From the NCBI GenBank assembly GCA_009777775.1, contig WRLE01000002.1, positions 62,001-126,000 of the forward strand: a DNA stretch of 64,000 bases, read 5' to 3'. Positions 8,981 to 18,053 of the stretch are shown piece by piece. The translations under genes were made by a program, and so were the position numbers. Source of the DNA: Oscillospiraceae bacterium. GTDB lineage: Bacteria > Bacillota > Clostridia > Oscillospirales > Oscillospiraceae. Under the pieces are notes generated by a model. The model had not been told where the DNA came from and made no database searches. It saw nothing but the letters and a program-made list of their open reading frames with translations. Every line of letters begins with the position of its first letter. Position 1 is the first letter of the stretch.

Positions 8981-9901
8981 TTGAAAGCAAAGATTTTCAT
9001 TGATGGGCAAGAAGGCACCACGGGGCTTCAGATATATGAACGCCTTGGTGGAAGAGAAGACATTGAGCTGCTTTTGATAGACAGCGAAAAACGCAAGGAC
9101 GTTTCAGAGCGACGAAGGCTTATCAATAGTGCTGATTTGGTGTTTTTATGCTTGCCGGACGAAGCTGCAATCGAATCTGCCTCTCTGGTGGAAAATAGCA
9201 ATACACGCATAATCGATGCCTCAACAGCACACCGTACAAATCCAGATTGGGTTTATGGCTTTCCAGAGTTTAACAAAGAGCAGCGGGGGAAAATAGCAAC
9301 CGCTCAAAAGGTAGCAAACCCTGGATGCCACGCAACAGGTGTTATCTCAGCAACATATCCCCTTATTCATTATGGACTACTCCCTATAGATTATCCCCTG
9401 ACTTGCGTTTCATTAACCGGCTACTCAGGCGGTGGGAAATCCATGATTAATGATTACGAAAATGAAAAAACACCACAAATGTTTGCGCCCAGAATGTATG
9501 GGCTCAATCTCAAACATAAGCATTTACCGGAAATTATTTATATGACAGGTCTGACTCGCCCACCCGTTTTTCTCCCTGTGGTTGATGATTACTACGCTGG
9601 CATTGCTGCTAGTATATCTCTCCACAACGATATGCTCATTGGTGCTCCAACTGCAAATGATATTTTGGAGAAACTACTGGAGTATTACGATGGAGAAGAA
9701 TATATCACAGTTAATCCAAAATTGGGTGACGGAATGTTGGAGAGCAATTGGGGAGAGGGTACAAACAACCTCGAACTAACAGTTAGCGGATACGATGATC
9801 TCACCCTTGTCACCGCACGCTTTGACAATCTGGGCAAAGGTGCTTCCGGTGCAGCGGTACAAAATATGGAAATAATGTTAAATTTGGAGGTTATAAAATG
9901 A
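8981..9901 (+). CDS. argC: N-acetyl-gamma-glutamyl-phosphate reductase
   Basis: This enzyme catalyses the NADPH-dependent reduction of N-acetylglutamyl-5-phosphate to the semialdehyde in arginine synthesis. A TTG start at 8981 is preferred because the family N-terminus begins at KAKIFIDGQEGTTGLQI and AGGAG at 8965-8969 lies 11 bp upstream. The in-frame GTG at 8969 overlaps that ribosome binding site. The nucleotide-binding GQEGTTG loop and the catalytic cysteine in VANPGCHATGV are visible. At about 306 residues it is the shorter ArgC subtype. Its stop overlaps the argJ start, so the two are translationally coupled. Confidence 0.93.
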   Translation: MKAKIFIDGQEGTTGLQIYERLGGREDIELLLIDSEKRKDVSERRRLINSADLVFLCLPDEAAIESASLVENSNTRIIDASTAHRTNPDWVYGFPEFNKEQRGKIATAQKVANPGCHATGVISATYPLIHYGLLPIDYPLTCVSLTGYSGGGKSMINDYENEKTPQMFAPRMYGLNLKHKHLPEIIYMTGLTRPPVFLPVVDDYYAGIAASISLHNDMLIGAPTANDILEKLLEYYDGEEYITVNPKLGDGMLESNWGEGTNNLELTVSGYDDLTLVTARFDNLGKGASGAAVQNMEIMLNLEVIK

Positions 9902-11115
9902 ATTTTATAGATGGTGGAGTCTGTGCCCCTAAGGGATTTCAGGCTGCAGGAATACATGTGGGAGTAAAAACCAACAGACTGGAAAAAAAGGATCTAGCGA
10001 TTATCCTATCAGATGTGCAGTGCTCCGCAGCAGCAGTATACACTAAAAACGTGGTGAAAGCAGCACCACTATATATAACAAAAGAAAACCTTGCCAATGG
10101 TCGCGCACGAGCTGTGCTGGCAAATAGCGGAAACGCCAACGCTTGCGCTCCCAATGGCGAGGAAGCCTCTCGCCGCTCCTGCCTTGCTGCAGCAGCAGCT
10201 CTCGGAATTGATGCGTCTGATATAATCGTCGCTTCAACAGGGGTGATAGGGCAGGAGTTTCCGGTGGAAGTCGTGGAAAATGGTATGGCAGAGCTTGTAT
10301 CAAAGCTGGCTTATGATAATTCCAAAGACGCAGCGGCTGCCATAATGACCACGGACTTGACTATGAAAGAACTGGCAATAGAGTTTGAACTTGATGGAAA
10401 AACAATCAGCATCGGTGGAATAACTAAAGGTAGCGGAATGATTCACCCAAATATGGGAACAATGCTTGCCTTTTTAACCACAGACTGTGCAATAAGCTCA
10501 GATATGATTAGCAAGGCTTTAATAGACGCTACAAAGGTCAGTTTTAACCGCATTTCTGTGGATGGCGATACTTCCACAAACGATATGATGTCCCTTATGG
10601 CAAATGGGATGGCAGGAAACGATGAAATAACTGCAGTTGGAGCCCACTACGATACTTTCACCCAAGCTTTGAATATGCTTTGTGTTGAATTGGCAAAAAT
10701 GATAGCTTCCGATGGCGAGGGTGCTACTCACCTAATAACTTGCTTTGTCCACGGTGCGGTCAGCGAGAGTGAAGCTGAAACAATGTCCATGTCGGTGATT
10801 TCTTCCAGTTTGACAAAAGCTGCCATATTCGGCGCAGATGCTAACTGGGGCCGCATACTTTGCGCCATGGGATATTCTGGCGTTGAATTTGACCCCGATA
10901 AAGTGGATGTCGCTTTTGAATCAAGCGTTGGGCGCATTTTGGTATGCGAAAAAGGTCGAGGGCTTGCCTTTGATGAAGATTTTGCAAAAAAGATTCTCAC
11001 CGAGAGAGATGTCATAATCGATATCGACATGAACAGCGGCGATGCCCACTGCACTTGCTGGGGTTGTGACTTAACCTATGATTATGTAAAAATCAACGGC
11101 GACTATCGCTCTTAA
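9898..11115 (+). CDS. argJ: Glutamate N-acetyltransferase / amino-acid acetyltransferase
   Basis: ArgJ moves the acetyl group from N-acetylornithine to glutamate, which recycles acetyl groups in arginine synthesis. The 405-residue precursor carries the self-cleavage motif KGSGMIHPNMGTMLAF, with Thr188 as the expected new N-terminal nucleophile of the beta chain. The downstream signature NWGRILCAMGYSG is also intact. The ATG overlaps the argC stop by four bases. No argA is seen, so ArgJ may also make N-acetylglutamate from acetyl-CoA, as bifunctional members do, but that cannot be read from the sequence. Confidence 0.94.
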   Translation: MNFIDGGVCAPKGFQAAGIHVGVKTNRLEKKDLAIILSDVQCSAAAVYTKNVVKAAPLYITKENLANGRARAVLANSGNANACAPNGEEASRRSCLAAAAALGIDASDIIVASTGVIGQEFPVEVVENGMAELVSKLAYDNSKDAAAAIMTTDLTMKELAIEFELDGKTISIGGITKGSGMIHPNMGTMLAFLTTDCAISSDMISKALIDATKVSFNRISVDGDTSTNDMMSLMANGMAGNDEITAVGAHYDTFTQALNMLCVELAKMIASDGEGATHLITCFVHGAVSESEAETMSMSVISSSLTKAAIFGADANWGRILCAMGYSGVEFDPDKVDVAFESSVGRILVCEKGRGLAFDEDFAKKILTERDVIIDIDMNSGDAHCTCWGCDLTYDYVKINGDYRS

Positions 11116-11176
11116 TCAAGGAGACAGAATAACTTCTGTACAAGCCTATTATAATTTGAACGTTGGTACTTGAAGT

Positions 11177-11203
11177 GTCATCCAGAACGAAGTGAAGGAT
11201 CTT
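11177..11203 (+). repeat. Degenerate dispersed 27-bp repeat, copy A
   Basis: The sequence gtcatccagaacgaagtg and its continuation to 11203 resembles, with five differences in 27 positions, the reverse complement of 28801-28827 (core gcgaagcgaagaatct). It lies in the 197-bp gap between argJ and argB, where no gene is visible. This looks like one of the short dispersed repeats common in bacterial intergenic DNA. Its function is unknown. Confidence 0.45.
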
Positions 11204-11312
11204 AATCCACCGAAGTATGAATTATTATGATACTACGGTCACTAACACTAAATGAATGACAAATTAGAGATACCTAATGTACAGTAACTAGTAACAGAAA
11301 TGGAGAATTACA

Positions 11313-12167
11313 ATGCTAAACAATTTTGAACGCGCTCAAACCCTTGTGGAAGCGTTACCATATATTCAAGCTTTTTCTGGAAAGGTCGTTGTCATAAAAT
11401 ACGGTGGCAACGCCATGATTAGCGAAGAATTATTCGATGCGGTAATCGATGATATTATTTTATTGCAGCACGTTGGCATTCATGTGGTGCTAGTCCACGG
11501 CGGAGGTCCCGAAATAAACGATATGCTGGACAGATTGGGTATGGAATCTCGCTTCGTCAATGGCTTGCGCTATACAGACAGAGATACAATGGACATTGTG
11601 CAAAGCGTCCTATGTGGTAAAGTGAATAAAGACCTTGTTGCAACAATTATGCGAAAAGGCGGTAGTGCCGTGGGCCTTTGTGGACTGGATGGAAGGCTCT
11701 TTGAAGCCATTAGAATGGGTGGCGAGGATTATGGCTATGTTGGTGATGTTAAAAATGTAAACCCGCAAGTCATACACCAAGCCATCGAAAATGGGCATAT
11801 ACCTGTTGTTGCAACTGTTGCGTTCGGCATAGACGAAGACACACCATATAACGTGAACGCCGACACAGCAGCCGCCCAGCTCGCCATTGCCATGAAAGCG
11901 GAGAAGCTGATACTTCTAACAAATACACGAGGTGTCCTACGTGACGAAAAAGACGAAGATTCGCTAATCGGTCAAATTAAAGCCAGCGAAATACCAGCAT
12001 TAATGGAGCAGGGTATCATAACAGGTGGTATGATACCAAAAATCGAATGTTGCGCCGATGCCATAGCTGGCGGAGTACGACGAACACACATCCTCGACGG
12101 GAGGATTCCCCACTCTATCCTCATCGAAATGCTTACAGATGAAGGCTCAGGTACTATGATTGATTAG
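11313..12167 (+). CDS. argB: Acetylglutamate kinase
   Basis: ArgB phosphorylates N-acetylglutamate with ATP, the second step of the acetylated arginine pathway. The 284-residue protein shows the kinase motifs KYGGNAM near residue 28, VLVHGGGPEIN for substrate and phosphate binding, and GGMIPKIECC near the C-terminus. An N-terminal helix of about 25 residues (NNFERAQTLVEALPYIQAF) is of the kind that mediates hexamer formation and arginine feedback in regulated ArgB enzymes; feedback here is inference. A GGAG site precedes the ATG. It is separated from argJ by a 197-bp gap, but gene order still suggests one cluster. Confidence 0.95.
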   Translation: MLNNFERAQTLVEALPYIQAFSGKVVVIKYGGNAMISEELFDAVIDDIILLQHVGIHVVLVHGGGPEINDMLDRLGMESRFVNGLRYTDRDTMDIVQSVLCGKVNKDLVATIMRKGGSAVGLCGLDGRLFEAIRMGGEDYGYVGDVKNVNPQVIHQAIENGHIPVVATVAFGIDEDTPYNVNADTAAAQLAIAMKAEKLILLTNTRGVLRDEKDEDSLIGQIKASEIPALMEQGIITGGMIPKIECCADAIAGGVRRTHILDGRIPHSILIEMLTDEGSGTMID

Positions 12168-12216
12168 TCAATGAACAATGAACAATTAATAATTACACTA
12201 ATAGAAAGGTATACTA

Positions 12217-13464
12217 ATGAATAGTTTAGATATTAAGGCGTTGGATGCTCAGAATGTTATGCAGACTTATGGGCGGTTTGACGCAGTTATTGAGCGGGGC
12301 GAAGGTGCCACGCTATATAGTCCGGAAGGTAAAGAATATGTTGATTTTACCAGTGGGATTGGAGTCAATTCCATTGGTTATGGAAATAAAAAATGGGCGG
12401 AAGCTATCTATGAACAGGCTTTGAAGCTCCAGCATATTTCCAACCTTTATTACACAGAACCCTATGTGAAACTGGGAAAAGAACTCACTTCCCGTAGCGG
12501 GATGAAAAATGTCTTTTTCGCCAATGCTGGTGGAGAAGCAAACGAAGGTATGATAAAGCTTGCCAGAAAATATTCCTTTGATAAGTATGGCATGGGTAGA
12601 AGCACCATTGTGTCTCTAGTACAAAGCTTCCACGGCAGAACGATTACCACCCTTGCTGCCACGGGGCAGGAGAGTTTCCACAATTACTTCTTCCCCTTTA
12701 CAGAAGGCTTTGTCCACGTACCTGCAAACGACATCAAAGCTCTGGAGACTTTGCTAGCTTCCCAAGCTATGGGAGCTGTATCTATAGACGGGACAGCCGC
12801 TCTGAAAGCAGATACAACCAATAGTGGAATATGCGCTGTAATGATTGAGCTTATACAGGGTGAGGGAGGCGTACTCCCCCTTGATAAAGACTATGTACTT
12901 GAATTATCAAAGCTTTGCGAAAGCCATGATATATTGCTGCTCATCGATGAGGTGCAAACCGGTATAGGCAGAACAGGTACACTTTTCGCTTATCAACAAT
13001 ATGGTATCATTCCTGATGTCATCAGCTTTGCTAAGGGTATCGCTGGTGGTTTACCCATGGGTGGCATTATGGCAAACGAAAAATGCTCACAAGTACTGAC
13101 CCCCGGCACCCACGCCACCACATTTGGCGGCAACCCCATTGCAGCAGCAGGAGCTCTGGAAGTATTAAGTCAGCTTAATGACTCCGCTTTGGAAGAAGTC
13201 GTAAAAAAAGGTGAATATATCACAAATACGGTCAATGGTTGGAATCTCCCAGTCGTGGCTGAAGTCAGAGGCAGAGGACTGATGATTGGCATTTCCCTAA
13301 ACAATGCTGTTCCCAGGGAGCTGGCGGTAAAATGTATTGAAAATGGTTTGCTAATACTCACAGCTGGTTCAGATGCCCTACGGATGCTACCCCCCTTGAC
13401 TATATCATACGAGGAAATTGATAAAGGCTTAAAAATCCTCAAAGGAATATTGGAGGATGCGTAG
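12217..13464 (+). CDS. argD: Acetylornithine aminotransferase
   Basis: This PLP-dependent class III aminotransferase of 415 residues converts N-acetylglutamate semialdehyde to N-acetylornithine using glutamate. The cofactor-binding lysine is in SFAKGIAGGLPMG, the Asp contacting the pyridine nitrogen is in LLLIDEVQTGIGRTG, and the phosphate-side GGEANEG motif is present. The ribosome binding site gaaagg precedes the ATG. The gene lies between argB and argF with short gaps. Succinyldiaminopimelate activity is also known for the family and cannot be excluded. Confidence 0.93.
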   Translation: MNSLDIKALDAQNVMQTYGRFDAVIERGEGATLYSPEGKEYVDFTSGIGVNSIGYGNKKWAEAIYEQALKLQHISNLYYTEPYVKLGKELTSRSGMKNVFFANAGGEANEGMIKLARKYSFDKYGMGRSTIVSLVQSFHGRTITTLAATGQESFHNYFFPFTEGFVHVPANDIKALETLLASQAMGAVSIDGTAALKADTTNSGICAVMIELIQGEGGVLPLDKDYVLELSKLCESHDILLLIDEVQTGIGRTGTLFAYQQYGIIPDVISFAKGIAGGLPMGGIMANEKCSQVLTPGTHATTFGGNPIAAAGALEVLSQLNDSALEEVVKKGEYITNTVNGWNLPVVAEVRGRGLMIGISLNNAVPRELAVKCIENGLLILTAGSDALRMLPPLTISYEEIDKGLKILKGILEDA

Positions 13465-13469
13465 AAATT

Positions 13470-14384
13470 ATGGATAAGGATCTTTTGAAACTACTAGATT
13501 TGTCCACCCAAGACATATTAAGCATACTCGACACAGCAGACAGACTCAAAGCAGAAACCAAAGCTGGAGAAAAACACGATTTTCCTTCCGGAAAAATCCT
13601 CGCTATGATTTTTGCGAAAAATTCCACTCGCACACGAGTCTCCTTTGAAGCGGGCATATATCAGCTTGGTGGACATGGGGTATTTTTGTCAAACAGCGAC
13701 AGCCAGCTCAGTCGTGGCGAACCCATATCTGATACCGCTCGCGTCCTGAGCCGTTACTGCGACTGTATAATGATACGCACCTATGAGCAAGAAGAAGTTG
13801 AGGAACTGGCAAAATATGCAACCGTTCCTGTTATAAACGGCTTGACGGATTTCGCCCACCCCTGCCAGATATTGGGGGACTTGATGACCATCAGGGAACA
13901 CAAGGGTAAACTTGAAGGTCTCAAAGCCACCTTCATAGGGGATGGCAACAATGTGGCAAACTCAATGATAGTAGGTTGCTTGAAAGTTGGAATGAAAGTC
14001 TCCATCGCCAGTCCGGAGGGTTATCACCCAGACCAAAAGGTGCTTGACTTCGCTGCAGCATACGGAGATGACATTTTTCAGCTGTTCGATGACCCTAAAC
14101 TAGCTGCAGCTGGTGCCGATGTGATATTTACCGATGTATGGGCATCAATGGGTCAAGAAAGCGAGGCAGAAAAGCGTAGAATTGCTTTTGAAGGCTACCA
14201 GGTAAACGATGAGTTAATGGCACTGGCAAATCCCAATTGCATGATACAGCATTGCCTCCCTGCACATAAAGGTGAAGAAATAACAGAAAAAGTCTTCGAA
14301 GACCACGCAGATGAAATTTTCGACGAAGCAGAAAACCGTCTCCATGTGCAAAAAGCAGTGATGTATATACTGATGAAAAGATGA
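13470..14384 (+). CDS. argF: Ornithine carbamoyltransferase
   Basis: ArgF condenses ornithine with carbamoyl phosphate to give citrulline. The 304-residue protein has the carbamoyl-phosphate motif STRTRVSFE, HPCQILGD, and the ornithine-type motif HCLPAHKGEEI, which separates it from aspartate carbamoyltransferase. It begins five bases after the argD stop, behind GGAGG within the end of argD. argG, argH and the carbamoyl phosphate synthetase genes are not in this window. A strong hairpin follows the gene. Confidence 0.95.
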   Translation: MDKDLLKLLDLSTQDILSILDTADRLKAETKAGEKHDFPSGKILAMIFAKNSTRTRVSFEAGIYQLGGHGVFLSNSDSQLSRGEPISDTARVLSRYCDCIMIRTYEQEEVEELAKYATVPVINGLTDFAHPCQILGDLMTIREHKGKLEGLKATFIGDGNNVANSMIVGCLKVGMKVSIASPEGYHPDQKVLDFAAAYGDDIFQLFDDPKLAAAGADVIFTDVWASMGQESEAEKRRIAFEGYQVNDELMALANPNCMIQHCLPAHKGEEITEKVFEDHADEIFDEAENRLHVQKAVMYILMKR

Positions 14385-14429
14385 ATAACACCCCGGCATA
14401 TTCGATGATAAATACATTGAAATAAAAAT

Positions 14430-14470
14430 AATGTCGCTTGGTCGCACTAAAAGGTGAGCCAAGCGACATT
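14430..14470. terminator. Hairpin terminator after argF
   Basis: A 12-bp perfect stem is formed by aatgtcgcttgg (14430-14441) and ccaagcgacatt (14459-14470). It lies 45 bp after argF and before the promoter of the next carbamoyltransferase, so it likely ends the arginine transcript. No clear T tract follows. Confidence 0.6.
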
Positions 14471-14534
14471 CCAATGCATAGTATTATTTTACAAACATAT
14501 TAACCGCTCTATAGTAGCATCTTGCGTTTTACTA

Positions 14535-14543
14535 TGGTATAAT
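14535..14543 (+). promoter_or_regulatory. Extended -10 promoter for the aspartate carbamoyltransferase gene
   Basis: The sequence TGGTATAAT is a perfect TATAAT hexamer (14538-14543) with the TGN extension. No good -35 hexamer lies 17 bp upstream, which fits an extended -10 promoter. Transcription would start near 14550, about 25 bases before the first ATG. The leader is too short for an attenuator. Confidence 0.55.
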
Positions 14544-14574
14544 TCCGATAATTTATACAAATGACAATCACCAT

Positions 14575-15654
14575 ATGGAAAGCGAGCAATCATTTATGCA
14601 AATACGAAATATCATCAGTCTGGCTGATATAACTATGGAGTGGTGGGAATCTCTTTATGCTCAATGTTGTGAAATCATTGAGCATCCAGCGGATTATACC
14701 GATGCTTGTAAAGGCAAGGTATTGGCAACGATGTTTTTTGAGCCTAGCACTCGAACAAGCTTCTCCTTCCAAGCAGCTGTACAAAGGCTCGGTGGTGGAA
14801 CAATTGGTTTTTCCGACCCATTGGGGACATCAGCATCAAAGGGAGAAACCTTGGCTGATACCACCAAAGTCATATCACAATATTCCGACACCATCGTCAT
14901 CAGAAGCCCATTGGAAGGATCTGCCACTGCTGCTGCCATGTATTCTGATGTGCCTGTCATCAACGCAGGAGATGGTGGTCACTTCCACCCAACACAAACC
15001 TTAGCAGACCTTGCCACAATAGCTCAAAAGAGAGGGAAAATCGAAAATCTCCGCATTGGTTTATGCGGAGATTTAAAATATGGGCGCACTGTCCATTCCA
15101 TCGTAGAAGCCATGTCCATTTTTCCAGGGATAAGTTTTCACTTGATATCACCTCAGGAACTTCGTATGCCCGATTATATCCTCTCGCAAATGCGCTCCCG
15201 AAACCAAGACTTCATCGAGTCTGAGGATTTTGTCCAAACCATACCAGAATTGGATATTCTTTATATGACCCGAATCCAAAGGGAGCGGTTTCATAGTTCA
15301 GCGGAGTATAGGCGTTTAAGGGGGATTTTCATTTTGACAAATGAGCTCTTGAAGCAGGCAAAACCCGATATGCTCATCATGCATCCCCTACCAAGATACG
15401 GAGAAATTGACCCCCAGGTGGACAGTGACCCTAGGGCAGCGTATTTTGACCAGGTACGAAATGGGATGTTTATTCGGATGGCATTGTTACTAAACCTGAT
15501 GCACTCACCTAGACAAGCTCCGCCACCCTTATTGGGCAACAATGAAATAAAGTGTGAAAACCCAGCTTGCGTAAGCCAAACAGAGACATATTTACTTCAG
15601 CTTGACTCTGAAACTTCCACAAAGTTTTGTAGATATTGTGATAGAGAATTGTAA
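14575..15654 (+). CDS. pyrB: Aspartate carbamoyltransferase with C-terminal PyrI-type zinc domain
   Basis: The enzyme joins carbamoyl phosphate and aspartate to give N-carbamoylaspartate in pyrimidine synthesis. Residues 1 to about 305 form the catalytic chain, with STRTSFSFQ, HPTQTLAD and HPLPRYGEI typical of PyrB. A tail follows that contains Cys327, Cys332, Cys352 and Cys355 in a C-x4-C-x19-C-x2-C arrangement ending CRYCDREL. This closely resembles the zinc-binding domain of the regulatory chain PyrI. The nucleotide-binding allosteric domain of PyrI is absent. The start is uncertain: ATG 14575 or ATG 14596, neither with a strong ribosome binding site. The tail may stabilise catalytic-chain contacts; UTP/CTP regulation is not expected from this chain alone. 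Confidence 0.88.
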   Translation: MESEQSFMQIRNIISLADITMEWWESLYAQCCEIIEHPADYTDACKGKVLATMFFEPSTRTSFSFQAAVQRLGGGTIGFSDPLGTSASKGETLADTTKVISQYSDTIVIRSPLEGSATAAAMYSDVPVINAGDGGHFHPTQTLADLATIAQKRGKIENLRIGLCGDLKYGRTVHSIVEAMSIFPGISFHLISPQELRMPDYILSQMRSRNQDFIESEDFVQTIPELDILYMTRIQRERFHSSAEYRRLRGIFILTNELLKQAKPDMLIMHPLPRYGEIDPQVDSDPRAAYFDQVRNGMFIRMALLLNLMHSPRQAPPPLLGNNEIKCENPACVSQTETYLLQLDSETSTKFCRYCDREL

Positions 15655-15692
15655 TTTCGCACTTTATTTTACAAAAATAGTATGATACTATA

Positions 15693-15722
15693 CCTTTGTA
15701 AATAACAATAATATTACAAAGG
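15693..15722 (+). promoter_or_regulatory. Inverted repeat overlapping a ribosome binding site
   Basis: The arms cctttgtaa (15693-15701) and ttacaaagg (15714-15722) are perfect complements with a 12-base loop. The right arm includes the first bases of the AAAGGAGG ribosome binding site (15718-15725) of the gene starting at 15733. Folding would partly mask that site. A -10-like tatgatact lies just upstream. Confidence 0.45.
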
Positions 15723-15732
15723 AGGACAAGCT

Positions 15733-16704
15733 ATGCTCAGTATGAAAGAAAATTTTATGAGAACCTTAAGTGGCGAAATACCTGAATATGTACCCACATA
15801 TAGCATATTTTGGGGCGTTCGGCCATCTATCCTTTCCGGCAACCGCACAGGTGGAGGAGGCACAGACATTTATGGAGTTGAATGGACAAGCGAGGGCAGT
15901 GCTGTCGCTGCAGCATTACCAAAGCCTGGCGTTTTCATTATGGACGATGTTCGTAAATGGCGCGATATTGTCAAATTCCCCGATTTTTCCGATGTGAATT
16001 GGGAAGCAATGGCAAAAGCTGATTTGGAAAACCGTGACCCGGAAATCCCAAGAGGTGGCGGAACAGCTTCTGGTGGCTTTTTCCAAGCTGTGATGAATTT
16101 CATGGGCTTCAACGAGGGGCTAATGGCTTGCTTTGAAGAGCCTGATGAAGTTAAAGCATTGGTGAACTATCTATGCGATAACTTTTTGGATCTGGGTGAT
16201 AATTTCCTTAAGTATTACAAGCCTGATTATGTTTCATTTGGAGATGATATCGCCCATGAATATCATCCCTTTATATCAACGGAAATGTTCCATGATATAT
16301 TTGAGCCCGTATGGCGACGCTATATCAAGTTTTTCAAAGACAGGGGTTATTTGGCTATGCATCACAACTGTGGTCGAGTGGAAGACTTCCTCGATGATGT
16401 TGTTGATATGGGCTTCAACGGTTGGGACCCAGCTCAGGTTTCAAATGACCTAGTGGGTATAAAAGAGAAATTCGGAAGAAAGTTTGTCATATGTGGCGGT
16501 TTTGATTCTAGACCTTTTCTCCCCTTTAATGAAGCCACAGAAGAGCAAATTCGCTCAGCTGTTAAAAAAGTCTTAGATGAATTGGCTCCAGGCGGAGGCT
16601 TTGCATACTTTGGCGGTGTTGGTGGCGATGATCCCATCTCCAGGCAACGCAACGAATGGGTGCAAGACGAGTTCAATAAGCTCAGATACACCTATTATCA
16701 ATAA
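15733..16704 (+). CDS. URO-D-fold methyltransferase (MtaA/CmuA-like), paralogue 1
   Basis: This 323-residue TIM-barrel protein belongs to the uroporphyrinogen decarboxylase superfamily. It carries a His-Asn-Cys-Gly motif (MHHNCGRVEDF), matching the His-x-Cys zinc ligands of corrinoid methyltransferases, which suggests methyl transfer instead of haem synthesis. The strong site AAAGGAGG precedes ATG 15733. The N-terminal text (KENFMRTLSGEIPEYVPTYS) closely resembles that of the protein encoded at 24091-25095, so they are paralogues. No corrinoid-protein gene is adjacent; it may use the one encoded at 42141-42800 or act on another cofactor. The substrate is unknown. The gene ends at a strong terminator. 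Confidence 0.82.
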   Translation: MLSMKENFMRTLSGEIPEYVPTYSIFWGVRPSILSGNRTGGGGTDIYGVEWTSEGSAVAAALPKPGVFIMDDVRKWRDIVKFPDFSDVNWEAMAKADLENRDPEIPRGGGTASGGFFQAVMNFMGFNEGLMACFEEPDEVKALVNYLCDNFLDLGDNFLKYYKPDYVSFGDDIAHEYHPFISTEMFHDIFEPVWRRYIKFFKDRGYLAMHHNCGRVEDFLDDVVDMGFNGWDPAQVSNDLVGIKEKFGRKFVICGGFDSRPFLPFNEATEEQIRSAVKKVLDELAPGGGFAYFGGVGGDDPISRQRNEWVQDEFNKLRYTYYQ

Positions 16705-16738
16705 AATCTCAAGTATAGCGTTTCATTCTCAAAATGAT

Positions 16739-16780
16739 ATAAAGAACCAAGACTTATATTCTTGGTTCTTTATTTTTTAA
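16739..16780. terminator. Rho-independent terminator between convergent genes
   Basis: A perfect 13-bp stem ataaagaaccaag (16739-16751) / cttggttctttat (16761-16773) with a 9-base loop is followed by TTTTTT. It ends the rightward methyltransferase gene at 16704. It may also serve the leftward tatD gene, which ends at 16790. Confidence 0.88.
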
Positions 16781-16789
16781 CTCTACCAA

Positions 16790-17551
16790 TCACTTAATCC
16801 CGAAAAACCTTTTACCGTTTTCCATTGTCAGCTTTGCAACTTCATCTATACCAATGCCTCGAATTTCAGCTATTTTTGCAGCAATATGTGGAAGATTCAT
16901 GGATGTATTTTGCTTTCCCCTTACAGGTTCTGGAGATAAATAAGGGCTGTCTGTCTCTATCATGATTCTATCAGCTGGTATCTTTTCCACAGCATCCAAT
17001 GCCTTTCGAGCATTTTTATATGTTATAACACCTGTGAAGGACAAGTACCAACCACAATCTAGTATAATTTTCGCCGTTTCCCAGCTACCAGAAAAACAAT
17101 GAACAACACCAACAAGGTCCCGAAACTCCCTAATCATATCCAGCGTATCCACCAATGCTTCCCTTTCGTGGACTATGACAGGTTTATTTATTTCACGAGC
17201 TAGCTCCAGCTGCTCACGAAACCTGTTTTTTTGTATGTCTCTAGGCGAATAATCATAATGATAGTCAAGGCCAATCTCACCCACTGCCATCGCTTTAGGG
17301 TGCTTTAACATTTCATTGAGATTCGTGATTGAATCATCATTCATGGTTTTTGCATCATGGGGATGAACTCCTATGGAAGCGTATATAAATTCATATTTAT
17401 CAGCTAGTTCAATGCATATTTCCGCTGATTCTTCGCTGCTCGCTGCATTGAGAATGAGCGATATTCCAGCACTTTCCATTATATCGAGTACTTCCATACG
17501 ATTATCATTAAATTGTTTATCATCATAATGGGCATGGGTATCAAAATACAT
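16790..17551 (-). CDS. tatD: TatD family metal-dependent hydrolase / DNase
   Basis: This 253-residue TIM-barrel metallohydrolase has 3'-5' exonuclease activity in characterised relatives. Metal ligands are visible: the N-terminal DTHAHYDD, Glu in AVGEIGLDYH, His in PVIVHEREA, VHCFSGSWE, and Asp in METDSPYLSPEP. The start has an AGGAGG site six bases upstream. It is divergent from secG, which begins 173 bp away. Confidence 0.94.
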   Translation of the reverse strand: MYFDTHAHYDDKQFNDNRMEVLDIMESAGISLILNAASSEESAEICIELADKYEFIYASIGVHPHDAKTMNDDSITNLNEMLKHPKAMAVGEIGLDYHYDYSPRDIQKNRFREQLELAREINKPVIVHEREALVDTLDMIREFRDLVGVVHCFSGSWETAKIILDCGWYLSFTGVITYKNARKALDAVEKIPADRIMIETDSPYLSPEPVRGKQNTSMNLPHIAAKIAEIRGIGIDEVAKLTMENGKRFFGIK

Positions 17552-17724
17552 CTTGCACCTCCTGCTGGAAAAATTGCAAAACTGGGTAAATTTTGCTTGC
17601 TTCTGCTATATGAATGTGTTATTATTTTTGATACACCTTAGTGAGCGATATTCACATTTATTGATATATGTTTAAATACTATATTGTTATTTTCGTAACT
17701 CACCTATGAAAGGATAATACTTTT

Positions 17725-17958
17725 ATGTTTATAAAAACAGCACTCGTGGTTATTCATCTCATTCTATGTTTAGCAATCGTTGCAATTGTCATTCTCCAGT
17801 CTGGTAAAGCCTCTGGACTTACTGGTGCCCTTAGCGGCAGCACGGAAACCTTTTTATCAAAAAACAAATCAAAAACCTTAGACGCTCGATTGGCACGCGC
17901 CACCAAATGGTTTGCTGGAGCATTCGTTATTTTGACAATTGTGTTGAATCTGATATAG
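17725..17958 (+). CDS. secG: Preprotein translocase subunit SecG
   Basis: This is a 77-residue two-helix membrane protein of the SecYEG channel. The first helix begins near residue 4, the loop has the typical LQSGKASGLTGALSGSTETFLSKNK sequence (GL-GA-GG-like, followed by a Lys-rich stretch), and the second helix is at the C-terminus (WFAGAFVILTIVLNLI). AAAGGA precedes the ATG. It stands alone on the plus strand between tatD and pduL. Confidence 0.94.
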   Translation: MFIKTALVVIHLILCLAIVAIVILQSGKASGLTGALSGSTETFLSKNKSKTLDARLARATKWFAGAFVILTIVLNLI

Positions 17959-18053
17959 GCGATAGTTGAAGCGCTTGTGTGGTGTTATTTCGGAAATACT
18001 ATACTTGTCGCCACAATGCAAAAACTGAAAAACTAGATTGATGTATACAAAGC

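Noticed and set aside
15733-16704. HemE, uroporphyrinogen decarboxylase of haem synthesis
   Set aside because: The HxCG zinc motif and the lack of haem genes favour methyltransferase function; the same reasoning applies to all five paralogues.
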